Shown here: in pieces, positions 11,939 to 24,651 of the stretch
Layout: the number at the start of each line of letters is the position of its first letter
Numbering within the stretch: position 1 is the stretch's first letter
Source of the DNA: Pipra filicauda
Taxonomy: Eukaryota > Chordata > Aves > Passeriformes > Pipridae
DNA: 64,000 nt
NCBI RefSeq assembly: GCF_003945595.2
Contig: NW_024104619.1
Coordinates: 124,001 to 188,000 of the forward strand
Reading direction: 5' to 3'
Program-made: the position numbers and the translations under genes
The notes under the pieces: generated by a model
Told to the model about the DNA's origin: nothing
The model's database searches: none
Seen by the model: only the letters and a program-made list of their open reading frames with translations

Positions 11939-14900
11939 ACAAACTTCTTCACATAAGAAAAGACATGACCTGTCAACAAATTATGAATCACTATTTTTGG
12001 TCTTTCAATGTTTTAACTAAATAGATTTTTATGTACCTGTATTATACCCCTCACTTTAACTATTTTTTATGTATCTCAACAATTTATAGCTGTTACTGGT
12101 TTCAGAGGTGAAGTTTTCACTTAATATCATTGCTGCAGAAGACAGCATCAGGCACATGCTTAATGAAATGAGTGGGATGAAAGTAAAATATAATTTTGAT
12201 ACATGACTATGGATTTTGGATACACATTTTCTAAACTCAAGACTGTATTTTAAGTGCCTTCCCATTATTTATCAGAAATATTTAAAAATTATAGCAAAAA
12301 TTACAAAAAAAACCCCCTACAATATGGAATAGACTGCAATGTGTATTTTAATGGATCTACAGAAGTCCCTATATACTCACAAACCTAAGCTTGTGACAAA
12401 TCTATCAATATACAGTGCACCAACAAATTCACATACTTAGAGACTTAAACACAGAAATTGAACTGTCCTCATCTAAACTGTATTGTTAAAAATAAAATAT
12501 AAAAATGTGTTTTCAACTACTTTGAAAAATAGCAATTCCTCTGACAGAATCATGTATGAAGTTTCTCACTAACTGAAGAAAAAAATATTGTACTAGGTTT
12601 GTTTTTTAGAGCACAGTAATTGTGTATTTTCCTTACAATACATTTATGCTTTCAATAAACCGAGAAATATGCAAAATGAGCTTGGTCATGTGCTTTGGGG
12701 TTAAAAATTTAAAAGATTCTTATAGGAAATGTCTCATCTTTGATAGAATATGACATATTTATTAAAACAAGGAAATCTGAAATTACTGTATGCATAAAAC
12801 TTTGTCATCATTGTGAATTCTCCCTCTCTAACAATAAGTAACATGATTAATTGGAACTTTAAAACACAATAAATCAGATGACACTTCAATAAAAGAGGGT
12901 ACAAGTAATGCTTAAATACTTTATAAGATTCAACATTAATTGGTTTTTATCTTGAAGACAATCAAAATATTAATTATGGGGGGTTTAATCAAAGAGTGAA
13001 TCTTTATAAGGATTTTTTACACTTTATGTATCCACATTCTTTAGGTTCTACCTGAATAAAATTGAGTAACATGCTGAATAACTTCCAAAATAATAACATT
13101 TATAACATATCAAAGCCTTTGTGGTTAAAATATTGCATTCTCACTGGTGTCTTTTCAAGGCGTCCTTATTACACAAAGCCAAAATACACTCACTATCATG
13201 GGTCCAAATATATTCCAGTCCCCCAAATACACACATTTCAAGGTTTATTGCCCACTGTAAAAATAATAATAATGAAAACAATCACCCTGTTGCCTCAAAG
13301 GCAGCTCTTTCATATTCACATATCTCTTGTTCCAACCACAAATGCTCTCATTATCCTCCTTAGGGAACCACTTCCTTTCTTTGCCCACCACTGCAACTTT
13401 CTGCAATCAAAAAATGTCATAGACTTTGTTACAGAACAAGGTGAATTCCCTCAAGTTGCTCTTGGTAAAAATGTGCCCCACGCTGCAGAGTTCACAATTT
13501 TATTGCCATTGTTACTATTCGACAGTTTAACAACACCAGTAGCAGCACACAGCCCCTGATCCTGTGCCACATGAAGTATCACTCCAAAGGGTTTGGTGCA
13601 CCACAAGCAGTGGCTGGCAAGGGGGTTGGGAACCAAACCACGTGAGCCAAATACTTAGGAATTTATGGATTAACTGCTAGCATAGATTTAGCTTTGTTTG
13701 TTAATTGTTTGGTTAATTATACGCAGCAGTAGCAGTACCTTCTGCCATCTCTCTAAAGCATTCACTGCAGCGATGGATACCTTGAGTGACATTTTCTTTC
13801 TCTGTCACGTGTCTTAATGATAATAGAAGGTAACCTTAAAAGTATAGACCGAAATATATTGCACATGTAATGTGCAATTCACAATGTAAAGTTTAATAAA
13901 TCATAGATTTATTTTATATTCAGATGAAAATGGTCATCTTTCAACAGGAAAAGTTCTTACCTATCTCTTAAATCTAGGCACAATAGTAATTATACTTTAA
14001 TTCTTAAAGTATTTTGGTTTTTTTTTACCTGTGTATGTGAATTTAATTCAGATATCTATTTAATAGACAAAATGGGAAAAAAATCCCAACCAAACAACCC
14101 CCCACACACACTCAACTAAACAAAAGCTCCCGATAATATCTTGCTTAGAAAATCTTTCTTGTCAGAAAGGAAAATCACTTCACCTCACATAACATGTTGG
14201 CTGCAGTTGTTGAAATTAGAAATTACTTTTTGGAGATCTGGATCAACACAAACAGGATACACATAAGTTTTTAAAGATTTCACATACAATACTCTGCACC
14301 TCTGTCGCATTATTTCTACCTGGAGCATAAAGAATCACCTGCAGATGAAAGTATTTCCTGCATATAAAGGTTTAGGGTTTTGTCTGTGTGCTTTGTTTTG
14401 TTAGGGTTTTGGTTTGGTGTGTTTTTTTTTTTTTTTGCTTTTCACAGAGCTGCTTTTTTACAGCCATCACCTTTTAGCTTTAAGTTTTTTTCTTCACATC
14501 ATCTTTTCAACCACCCACCCATGTGCTTCACTGCTTAGCAGATGACCTGGAGCTGTGCTTGGTGTGCACATCCTTGTACAGTTCTTCCCTTACTTACTGC
14601 AGCTCCTTATCCTGACTGACCCCTGGCCATCTGCTCCTCATGACCCAAGCTCTTTCACTGATGATCCCCATGTTTTGCCTCCTGCCCTTTTTCCCAAGTT
14701 CTGGTTCACAGCCACTTCCAAAATGGCTGTAACCCCAGGGTGTCTTCATGTCCTCTCTCTCAATGGCCTCTGGTTTTTGCCTAGTTTCATTATACCATCT
14801 GAAGTGAATTGTAAACTAACTATAAATCCAAGGAATTATAATTCAACCATAAATCCAGGAGAGCTTTTTCTTAACTCTGGGGTCTTTGCTTTCACAGAAA

Positions 14901-17900
14901 AAGCCATATAAAAAAGTGATAGATATTAAAAATTATGAGGTAAGAAAATAACTGTAGAAATAAATTGGTTCAGGGACCCAAATGCTGTGCAGATTGCTTT
15001 CTGTTTGTTTGTTTTTAAAGTGTGGGGGTTTTATTTGTTTTATTGTCATATGAGGAAGTACCTGCAAACAAGTGCAAAACACTGAAGGTTTTGTCAAACA
15101 CATGCAATAAAGGACCATTGGAAATCAATTAAGATGTCTAGTTATTTGCAAAACAATTTCAACTGCCTGATATATTTCTAAGTTTATTCCAATATCTTGA
15201 CATCTATAAAAACTGTCATATTAACTTCACTTCATCATTTCTTAATCTGTCCCAATATTCTTAAACTTCTTTCTATCAAAGAGAATATTTAAAGTTTTCC
15301 GTGCCTTGTGTGGTTTCTTTCTCCTGTATCTTGTCAGAATCAAGAGGAAATATGTGACGAGAACAGAAAAAATGCTTATTATTCAGGTCTTATAACATAA
15401 CTTGTAAGAAAAACTTATAGAGAAAAACATTTCTGTCATTTCATTTATTTCAGAAATAATAATACTAAGAGAAGAAAAACACTCCATGTCTCAAACGAGC
15501 AGAGAATGTGCTTGAAAACCAATCTATTTTTAATGTAAACAGAAGGTAGAAATGTGATGATCTAATTTTAGCTATTTAAAAGCTAAACTTGTGGTCAAAG
15601 CTAGTCATTAACTTAACTAACAACTCATCTAAGGCATCCTTTATGGTCAAAGGGGAGAGGTACCCTTTTTAGTTTAGCCACCTACTGTAGGTGGAACAGA
15701 ATGCCCTTTGCAGATACCCTTCTAAGTAAGAAGCAGCTTGGATGACTGGCTATAAATTTATAGTGAAAGGGAGATGAAGTGGAATTATCACATCAAAGTC
15801 TATGAAGCAATTCATTTGTACAGTGGAACTTCATGATATCTCTCTGATTTTGGTCGGCTTGTTACTCTGAAATTTTTGCTTATAAAAACGTGAAAATGTG
15901 CTATTTACAGGGAACTTGCAATTTAGTGCATTGGGGAAAAAAAATGTAAAGAAGATGACATTTTAGAGAGATGTGAGCCTACTGCCATTAAGTTTGTGTG
16001 GTATTTTTTAATAAATATACCTGTTAAGTACAAATTAAATCAAGCGTAACAAGAGGGATATCCAGGTCTTCAAGTGTACTTCTCTTTGATTGCAAATAGA
16101 ATTGAAAGTCCTCATATTCTTATCCAAAAAATGTCTGAAGGAATGCCTATTTAGTTTTCAGGTATCAGGCCATTACATATCACCTGGTTATTTAAAGAAG
16201 ACAGGTTTCCACTGTTCCATTTAATATCAGACTGCTTGTCCAACCTGATAAACCAGTTAGTGCATCATTCACTGTACTCACATGTGGTAGTGAAATTAAG
16301 CCCTATGGCAAAATCAGAAGCTGAACCTTTAAAAGAATTCATAAAACTTTGATTTCCTTAAAGGTTTTTTCTTAATGGTAACAGAAGATAGTGTTGTTCA
16401 GTGCTTTGTTTCCAAAATTTAACACAAATTAAAAAAAGTATTCTGGATTTAGATGGGGTAATTTAGTTGAAGACGTGGTTGAAAACTTAAAAAAATATTC
16501 ATACTTCTAACAAATAGATCAATATAACTGCTAACATTAAGTTCTGGAATAGACAATTGGATATAAAATTTTACAGAAGGGCCAGAGTAAAATGAAAATG
16601 TATCATTTGTAATTTCCTTCTATCATACTATTTGGAGCCCTTCTGAACACACCTGAAAACAATCTCTGGGATTATTTCCAGTGGCAATCATAAACACAAT
16701 TGTAAATACTTCTTTTGAAAGCTTTATTTAGAACGTGAAACTTTAAGAAAAGGAATGTCAAATTACTGTTACAAAATATTGAGTACTCATTCACTTCCAT
16801 TGATGAAGAAGATGATAATTTAATGCCAATTTTAATAGGAGACACTTCAATGTTATCTATGGATATGGAAAGGACAAATCTGCAGCCAGGCACACAAGTA
16901 AAAGCATCTGTGCTGTTCTGGTGTCTGCGTTTAGGAGCACAAGTTAAACAGATAATTATAATGACATAAAAATCCAATAACAACAACAACGTCGTCAAGA
17001 AAAAAAAAAGGAAATGTAGAATTGACCTTAAAAGAACTGTAAAAAACATAAAACCAAAGAAGTCATTCTTATTCCTCTACTTTTCAGCCTGTTTGGAGCT
17101 CTGATTCCTCTTTAGCCTGATAGACTTTATCAAGCTGACGGTGCTGCTCGACAGCACTCCTAGAAGCTAGAAGTTCTTCTGACATCTTTATTACCATTTT
17201 TTTTCTTTTCCTAGACCGTTAAAGCATTTGAGTATATCTGTAAAACATGAAAATTTATGTATTTCTATCAAAGATATATATGTGTAAGTAACCACTGTGC
17301 TGGATCAGAGCCACTGTGTACATTTATTTGTTGGATTAAAACTAGTGTTGCTTTTAATAGTACCAAAATAACAACTCTGTAAGCTGTTTGGTAAAAAATA
17401 AGTGCACAGTCTTTGGAGAAGAATCCTTTTTTTTTTTTTAGAGGAATATATAAAGAAGAAGAGAATTAATCTTTTTTTCCTCATAGCTTCTGGTTAAGTA
17501 TTGCCATAAAAATGTACAAAACAAGTGCTTTCACTTGCAAAATGAGAGCTTTTCTGGACTTCTAGAGCACTTTAAAACTGCCCAGTTTACTCGTAAAACA
17601 GTCACAGTGCATCTTGACAGTATTGATTTCTACAAAATATTCTTTGTCAGATATTTTGAGTTATGGTTGAACACCAATAGCAGAATTCTCCAGGGTTATG
17701 GAGATGAACTGCACTGGAAATAGACAAACAAGTAATTGTGTCTTTTTCTTGGTAACTCCAGGAAAACCAACATATTCAGGCAGTCAAACCAGCATTTATT
17801 TCAGATGGATTCAAGTTCTGAAGAAATTGAATCTGTCTTCTGGCTGGTTTTTGGTTTGGTTTGGTTGTTGTTTGTTTGTTTGGGTGGTTTGTTGTTTGGT

Positions 17901-19415
17901 TTGTTTTGTTTTTTGCTTTGTTGTTTGTTTTTTTCCCCCAGGTTTTCTTGTGCTTGTTAATTATTATAAATAATATCAGCGTTGTTGCAACTTTGAGCTA
18001 ATCTGACCTTATATGTAAGTTTTAATACTTTTTTTTTAACTTGAAAATTAACATTAAAACTACTATTTTAACTTTAGGTTTAGCAATTTTAAATAGTGAC
18101 ATATATTATAGCAGAAGTGCATTTTTTAAAATCCCTTTTCTACTCAGAACCAGACAGCTATATTTTGAACTCCTATAGACCATGTGGCATCAATCTAAAT
18201 ATGTTTAAATTATGACAATAAAAGGATGCAGAGCCTTTTTTCACAATGGTTGAAACTTGGTTGAGGTTCAGCAGATAGAGCATAGATTCATGCTCTATTT
18301 TGTGGTATAAAAAAATAGAAATAAAAGATGACGACAGAAGCCCCAGACTGAAAACAGCAACATGGTTATTGGTTTTGATAGGAGTCTAACCCTGGGAGTC
18401 AGGCAAAAACAGCTTTAGAGGTTAGAAAGAGAGAAGGAAAAATATGTAAAACATAGAATTAGAAACTAATGAAACTAGTAAATTTAAGAAGATTATAGAT
18501 ATAAGAGATTTATGAAGTAGATAAGAAGTCATACGAAGATAGGTCCATGTCAACCTCACACCATTAGCATAACACTTTTAGCAAAATACTGAGATCCTGG
18601 ATGACTCATTGTTAACTGCTTCCAAGTCTTTTTGTTTTCCAGATTATTGAAGAAAACCAGCTATGTCAGTATCAGGACCTGAAGAAATATCAGAAGAATG
18701 AACACCCAAAAGGAGATAAAGATACTACAAAGTTAATGTATAACAACATTAGCAGTGTTATAGGGATTTCAAGTGTGTAATGAGAATTTTCTGTAATAAT
18801 TAGATGACTTGGGCTTTGAACATCCAATGATAACATCCTTGTACCTAGACTGGTAACAGTAATTTTTTTTATATTTCATTGTCCTGCTAAAACGTTAGTC
18901 ACACTAAAGATCAATTCCTGGCAACATACAGAATGTGTTAACTTTTTGTTTATAGAATTATTTTTGTGCAATATTTGTCTTATCAATGTTTTGTTCTTGA
19001 TTCTTTTGCGAAACCTTTCCTAAAGATTTTTCATTGGACAACTGGAAAGATGATACTGGTTTGTCTTATACCAACAGTTATAATAAAGATTTGATAAGAA
19101 ATGAAGTTTTTTTGTTAAATGTAACACATCCATCATTGATCAGGACCTCACTCCTCATCTATTTCCCCTTACAAATGTCTTTTCTATGAAATATATCTGC
19201 ATCCATTATGCCACATCTGGGACATACGCAATGGGCATTTTGAGTGAGTTTTGATTAATCCATCCACTGCACTCCCAGCATACAGTTCCAAAACTTTTAC
19301 TTTTGTGCCATATATTAGTGGGAATGCTATTTACTTTGACTCTTAACAGACCAAGCCAGCCTGAATGCAAGAAATTATTCATTCTCCTTCTAAAGTTTTG
19401 GAAGGAATGAGAATG
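11939..19415. other. Long AT-rich interval without a recognised gene or repeat
   Basis: This is the largest repeat-poor block in the window. It is AT-rich with homopolymer tracts (T-run near 14421-14436; CAA triplets near 16979-16990; GT/T-rich tract 17849-17935). A moderately GC-richer patch lies at about 14500-14790. The region 13130-13640 holds a 165-codon plus-strand frame with no domain I recognise. The 125-codon minus frame at 16672-17049 is hydrophobic and probably chance. Conserved non-coding elements could be present but cannot be judged from one sequence. Confidence 0.5.
17849..17935. repeat. GTTT/T-rich low-complexity tract
   Basis: About 85 bp of irregular GGTTT, GTTT and GTTTT units on the plus strand. 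The open frames crossing it (17698-17973 and 17736-17960), rich in F, G, V and L, are low-complexity artefacts. Confidence 0.8.
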
Positions 19416-19442
19416 GAATTATAGAATGGCCTAGGTTGGAAG
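19416..19442 (-). mobile_element. CR1 LINE, 3'-terminal part left of the SINE insertion
   Basis: The sequence ttatagaatggcctaggttg is the CR1 3' terminus on the minus strand. It is interrupted at gttggaag by the SINE and resumes at 19759, so this and the 19759-20250 segment were one element. Confidence 0.88.
19432..19442. repeat. Target-site duplication, left copy
   Basis: The 11-mer taggttggaag occurs here and identically at 19759-19769, exactly flanking the tRNA-derived SINE. It is part of the CR1 target sequence, so the duplication proves retroposition into a pre-existing CR1. Confidence 0.88.
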
Positions 19443-19758
19443 GGGCCTCTGGTGGTCTAGTGGTTAGAGTGCCTGACTCTCACCGCTGCGACCCGGGTTC
19501 GATTCCCGGCCCCCTGGGCAGGTGGAGCTCGTCAGCCGTGGAAGGCAATCCACCTAAGAGAAGGTCACTCTAAACAAACCTACATCCTGGGGACCTCACT
19601 GCCACTGTCCAAGCTTTGCTCGGCCCCGGCAGATGAACCTCAGGACTAAAGGGTGGGCTCAGTTCAGCGCACGCTGTGTCTCACCTAAAAATCCACTGCG
19701 CAGGCTGGAAGGGTTAATGACCTTTCCCAAAATCTTCGCTCGCGAAGACTGGCCATTA
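19443..19758 (+). mobile_element. tRNA-Glu-derived SINE with non-CR1 3' end
   Basis: This is a 316-bp short interspersed element flanked by a perfect 11-bp target-site duplication. Its 5' head (about 19445-19515) resembles tRNA-Glu. It has an intact polymerase III A box (TGGTCTAGTGG, 19453-19463), an anticodon loop CTCTCAC at 19477-19483 with anticodon CTC, and an intact B box (GGTTCGATTCC, 19496-19506). A roughly 200-bp unrelated body follows. The 3' end carries a perfect palindromic stem, TCTTCGC/GCGAAGA (19733-19748), then ctggccatta. The element lacks the ATTCTATG-type terminus of CR1-mobilised avian SINEs and has no poly(A), so another LINE probably mobilised it; an RTE-type element such as AviRTE is my best guess. 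Clean promoter boxes and duplication suggest a comparatively recent insertion. It is not a functional tRNA gene, because the 3' acceptor half does not pair properly and the SINE body follows directly. Confidence 0.85.
19733..19748. repeat. Palindromic hairpin at SINE 3' end
   Basis: A 7-bp perfect inverted repeat (TCTTCGC/GCGAAGA) with a 2-nt TC spacer, containing three CpG sites. It lies about 10 bases from the SINE 3' end and may be the reverse-transcriptase recognition hairpin shared with the partner LINE (inference). Confidence 0.7.
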
Positions 19759-20250
19759 TAGGTTGGAAGAGACCCTAAAGATCATCCTGTTCCAACCCTC
19801 CTGCCATGAACAGGGACACCTTTAACTAGACCAGATTGCTCAGAGCACCATCCAACCTGGCCTTGAACACTTCCAGGGATGAGGCATCCACAGCTTCTCT
19901 GAGCAACCTGTTCCAGTGCCTCATCACTCTTCCTCACAGGGAAGAGTTTCTTCCCAATATCTGATCTAAACCTACTCTCAGTTTGAAGCCATCCCCCCTT
20001 GTCCTCTCACTACAAGCCCTTGTAAATAGTCTCTCTCCATCTTTCCTATGGTTTCTCTTCAGGCACTGGAAGGCCACAATTAAGTCATCCCAAAGTCTTC
20101 AGGCTGAACAATCCCGATTCTCTCAGCCTTTCCTCATAGGAGACGTGCCTCTAATCAGCTTGGTGGCCTCCTCTGGGCTCGCTCCAACAGGTCCATGTTT
20201 TTGCTATGCTGGGACCTCAGAGCTGGACACAGCACTGCAGGTGGGGAAGG
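19759..20250 (-). mobile_element. CR1 LINE, main part right of the SINE insertion
   Basis: Continuation of the interrupted minus-strand CR1. Landmarks are taggttggaagagacccta, gaccagattgctcagagc, gcatccacagcttctctgag, cagtttgaagccatcccc, the tgaacaatcccgattctctc block and gcactgcaggtggggaagg at the 5'-truncated edge. The 111-codon frame across it is repeat-derived. Confidence 0.93.
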
Positions 20251-23200
20251 ATTCCTTTAGTGTGTCTGCGTGCATATTGACATACAGATATAGTCACATA
20301 TTTGTAAGCATTTTATAACTGGATAAAAAAATAATTCTATGTTTTCAGTTGCCTGTGGAACTGTCATACTACTTCAACAGTTTAATATTGACTTATTTGC
20401 TTGACTTATTGACTTATTCGTGCAGCAGTCCCTTTTCTGAAAAGATATAGTTCCTTTCAGATTATTTTATATCACATTTCAAAAATATCCTGATGTGGTG
20501 AAACAGGTCAGCATTGTTGGAGATGCAACTGAACATATGCAGTATATATAGCTATCATACTTACAGAATTTTCATATAGCCCTTACTCAGTTTTACTGGG
20601 AAGAAAGCACTGCTTATGACAAAATTGATCTGTCATGTGAAGGATGAACAGAGGTACATGATCTGACATCTACAACATTACAACGAAAAAGTCAATGACT
20701 TCCTTTTAAACTCATTTTGAATACTATTAATCTTACAAAGAAATAATATCCTTCCAGATGTAGATTTCACTTCTGTACCTCTGACTTATCTGCAAACCTT
20801 ACTGATGTCAATGGATTTGCTCATATACCTGGGTCATAGATCCTTGTAAGGAAAATGTAGGCTCAGGTTTCAAGGTCTGTTTGGTTTGGGTTGGTGTCTT
20901 TTCATTTTCCTTTCTGAAAACACTCTTCAAGCTTTCTGTCATCACTAATATTCTTACCAGCATTGTAATTGATCTCCTGCTAATTTTTCTCTTTGTGTAT
21001 TTCAGGCACACTCCATTAGGTTTTTCCTTTGAAGCTTGATAAACCTTTCCTTTAGCTCTTTTAAGCCTTATTTTCATTCAAAAATAATACCAATATAATT
21101 ATATGGATATAGTTAACACACTACAGTTCCTTCAAATTGGCACAGCTGTTCTGCTATGCATATAAGCCTGTAGAGATGTTTCTTTAGGCACTGCTATGTG
21201 ACAAATTCTATAAATTATTCCATATTACTGGTTTTACTGAAAAATGAACAGTTTCTGTAGAAAATTGTACCCTTAACCAAAGTAATTACACCAGGATGAA
21301 ATCTAATAATAGACAGCTATATTCTTTGGCTTCAATCCTGCAATAAACAAAGGATCAAGCTTTATATCTGATTACACAAAGAACTATATCCATAAAAATG
21401 AAATTATTAACATCATGGGAAAAAGTATTCTCATCAAAGGGAATGAAGGGGCCCAGCCTTCTGCCCTTTTGAGATGTAGCCTTTACATAGCAGTGTATAG
21501 AGGGGTTTAATTTTATACCTCTGCAGTGCTAAATGACAGTGTTTAGCATCTTATTACAGCAAAGATGAACATGATTAATACTTCTTCACAGAGAAGAGAC
21601 CGTGCCAGAATCACACTTCACACTGAGTAATGAGTTCCCCTTTGACTGTGAGGAAGAATTTCCTTATATGTTATAAGGGAGATTTGGAGGCCTAAGCCAT
21701 GATTCCACTAAGAGAAATCATGGGGCCATGATTCTGCACAAGGTTTCTGCTTAATAACACAGAAAAACTTTACAACCATCTGGCACTTGTTTTTAGATAT
21801 TTATCTATACAATGAAGATACATTTTTGCTGTAGAGTATTTTAACACATTTTGTTCTAAAAAAGTGTTTCATTCCTGTAATATAAAAATTTCAGTACATA
21901 TTTTGATTGTGTTTGGCTCTCACATTTATTAGGAAATTCATTTATACTGGTAATTAATTGCTTCATTCATTTTAGAAAAAATAAAGAGTTTATAACAGAA
22001 TCTCTAAAGCAACTAGAGTGCTTGGAAGAATTAGTCTTTGGGTATATTTACATAAAATAATGACTAAAAATTATTTTGTGCTCTATTATGGATCCTAGTA
22101 ACATTATGTTTTTGCAGGGCATTTAAAAATGAATGAATATAAAAAATGTTAGAAATTAAGTTTTAGAGAATATCACTTGACATTCTGAAGTATATTAAAG
22201 CATTACATTATATCTTCCTGCTATGCTTTACTAGAGAGAACAGATAAATATTACAAAAGTATTCACATAGCACAGATGTTAGCAAGAACTTAGCAGTAAA
22301 GAAGTATTTGTCTTCCTCTGTGGATTTAATTTTGAGTCATGAACGTAACTCATGAGTGGTAAAGAACATTGAAATGCTTTTTTTAAATGCCTTTCAAAGA
22401 CTTTATTTTGCACCTTCTACTTAGTCTTAAGTACCATTAGGGACACAGTAAACTAAAGAAAACTTCAATATATTAGAGTTGGAATTAATTTAAAAGCTAT
22501 ATTAAAAGCCTAAGCAAATAACATTCAAACAACAGCCCAGTTATACTATGAGTTCACAATTCCCAAAGATGCAGAACAGAGGACTTTTGGCCCTGTGTCT
22601 TTTAGTGGAAAAGTATTCTCACTGACATTGTGAGTGCTTCATAGAACCCCTACTTCTTCAGAAAATCAGCAGGGTTTCTTGATAGTATTTGGATCACCCT
22701 AACTAAGGGCTTGTAAAGGCGTTCCCTGAGCAATCTGAAGACAGAGTTTAGGCAAGAAAATCAACCACTCATCAAATTTTACAGTGCTTTTATTTTAGTT
22801 TATTCTACTCCCCCAAAGCGTGGAATTAAAAAGAAACAAATAAAGCTCCAGTTTCTCCCTTATATAAGTGATTTTTTTTCCCTGTATTTTTTTGTGGTAA
22901 CATAAAGAGCAGCAAGCACTTACGGGTTTCTTTTATCCTGTCATCAGCAAGAGGTGCAAATGATTTCAAGCAGAGTGGTAAGAGATGTACTCAGTGCAGG
23001 TGTGAATCATGTCAGTACACCCATTGCACTGCAGATCTACTATTATGGCTGTGCACCTCATGATATGGAAAGCAAATGTTTGAAATTACAAACTTACCTG
23101 CGGAATTTTATAGCTTAAGGGATTTGGTTCCGCTCCTTGACACAGTAGCAACAATTTTGAATTGAGATACATGTAATTTGTTTTGCCATTGTGCTTTTCA

Positions 23201-23726
23201 AGGACACATATAACTACAGCAAATACTGCACAGCATTTGGATATTCCAAAAGAAAAATAGGGTAAGGGTTGCTCTTATTTTTAGCCCGTTGATAAAGAAT
23301 TTTTATTTTCTTCAGATTCAAACATTCTTGTGGGTTGCTTATTGCTCACACATGTAAAACTCTTCAGGGCCAATTGAAATGCAAACTAGTCAGTAAGGGC
23401 TCATAATTCATATCACATAGCAGTGTTTTCAAACTTTGTATACTTTGCAGTAAAATCCAAGAGCTGAGGGTTCATCCATCACCTGTTTAATCGTCTGTAA
23501 CAAACATTCAGGCAGAAAGAGGAAGAAAGTGAAGGGAGGGAGTATATCATCAGCATAAATTGCAATCAGGCTATTCTTCTGTTATCTATATCTAATGCAG
23601 TGCCATCCGTTACTGTCCTCAAATCCATTTAAGAAATAGGTTGGGAAAAGAGAAATCCATAAGTGTTGTAAAGAATTTGCCCATATACACATAAACTCAT
23701 GATGTTTGTGCATTTGGTACTTTCAT
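20251..23726. other. AT-rich sequence, no gene recognised
   Basis: About 3.5 kb without a named repeat. The minus frame at 20808-21077 (89 codons, K/R-rich) has no recognisable domain and no convincing splice context. Confidence 0.5.
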
Positions 23727-24246
23727 CAGACCCCACCTGCAGTGCTGCCTCCAGCTCTGGGATTCCCAGCACAGGACAGGCATGGATCTGTTGGAAATTG
23801 TCCAGAGGAGGCCATCAAAGTGATTAAAGGGATGGAGCTCCTCTGCTATGAGGAGAGGTTGAGAGAATTGGGAGAAGAGAAGACTTTGGGGTGACTTAAT
23901 TGTGGCCTTCCAGTGCCTGAAGAGAGACCATAGGAAAGATGGAGAGAGACTATTTACAACGGCCTGTAGTGAGAGGACAAGGGGGGATGGCTTCAAACTG
24001 AAAGAGAGTAGGTTAGATTAGATATTATGAAGAAATTCCTTCCTGTAAGGGTGGTGAGGCACTGGAATGGGTTCACCAGAGAAATTGTGAATGCTCCATC
24101 CACATTCCCTGGAAGTGTTCAAGGCCAGGTTGGGTGGTGGCCTGAGCAGTCTGGTCTAGTGGACGGTGTCCCTGTTCATGGCAGAGGATTTGGAACTAAA
24201 TGATCTTTAAGGTCCCTTCCAACTCAGGCCATTTTATGAGTCTACG
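23727..24246 (+). mobile_element. CR1 LINE 3' fragment, plus strand
   Basis: Plus-strand CR1 3' portion running from cagaccccacctgcagtgct through tatgaggagaggttgagaga, ggatggcttcaaactgaaag and aaggtcccttccaactcagg to a diverged terminus near 24246. About 520 bp; typical 5' truncation. Confidence 0.93.
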
Positions 24247-24349
24247 AAATACAGAATTTCATAATTGTTCTGTTTTACTTGAAGTATTTCTTTTCCATTA
24301 AGAATATGTTTAAGAAGGATTAACTAAAATAATATGTGAAAGTATATTA

Positions 24350-24651
24350 TCATAGAATCATAGAATAGATTAGGTTGGAAAAGACCTCCAAGATCATCAA
24401 GTCCAACCCCTTATCCAATTCCAATTACTATATCATGGCACTAAGGGCCACGTCCAATCTCTTTTTAAAAACCTCCAGGGATGGCGAATCTACCACCTCT
24501 CTGGGTAGGCCGTTCCAATGCCTGACAACCCTCTCTGTAAAGAATTTCTTCCTAACATCTAACCTAAACCTCCCCTGGCAGAGCTTGAGCCCATGTCCCC
24601 TTGTCCTATTGTTGGTTGCCTGGGAGAAGAGACCAACCCCCGCCTGGCTAT
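24350..24651 (-). mobile_element. CR1 LINE 3' fragment, minus strand
   Basis: This begins tcatagaatcatagaatag with gttggaaaagacctccaaga. It shows the subfamily-specific ccaaccccttatccaatt and gttccaatgcctgacaaccc blocks, the same 3' UTR type as the copy at 5460. It lies about 100 bp from the oppositely oriented CR1 ending at 24246, so the two 3' ends face each other. Confidence 0.93.

Noticed and set aside
16672..17049. 125-codon hydrophobic minus-strand frame
   Set aside because: F/L/I-rich translation of AT-rich DNA, with no domain and no convincing splice context.
19445..19515. Functional tRNA-Glu(CTC) gene
   Set aside because: Promoter boxes are intact, but the acceptor stem is poorly matched, there is no terminator at the expected place, and the SINE body and flanking duplication show it is a retroposon head.
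20808..21077. 89-codon K/R-rich minus-strand frame
   Set aside because: No recognisable family or splice sites; consistent with A-rich composition.
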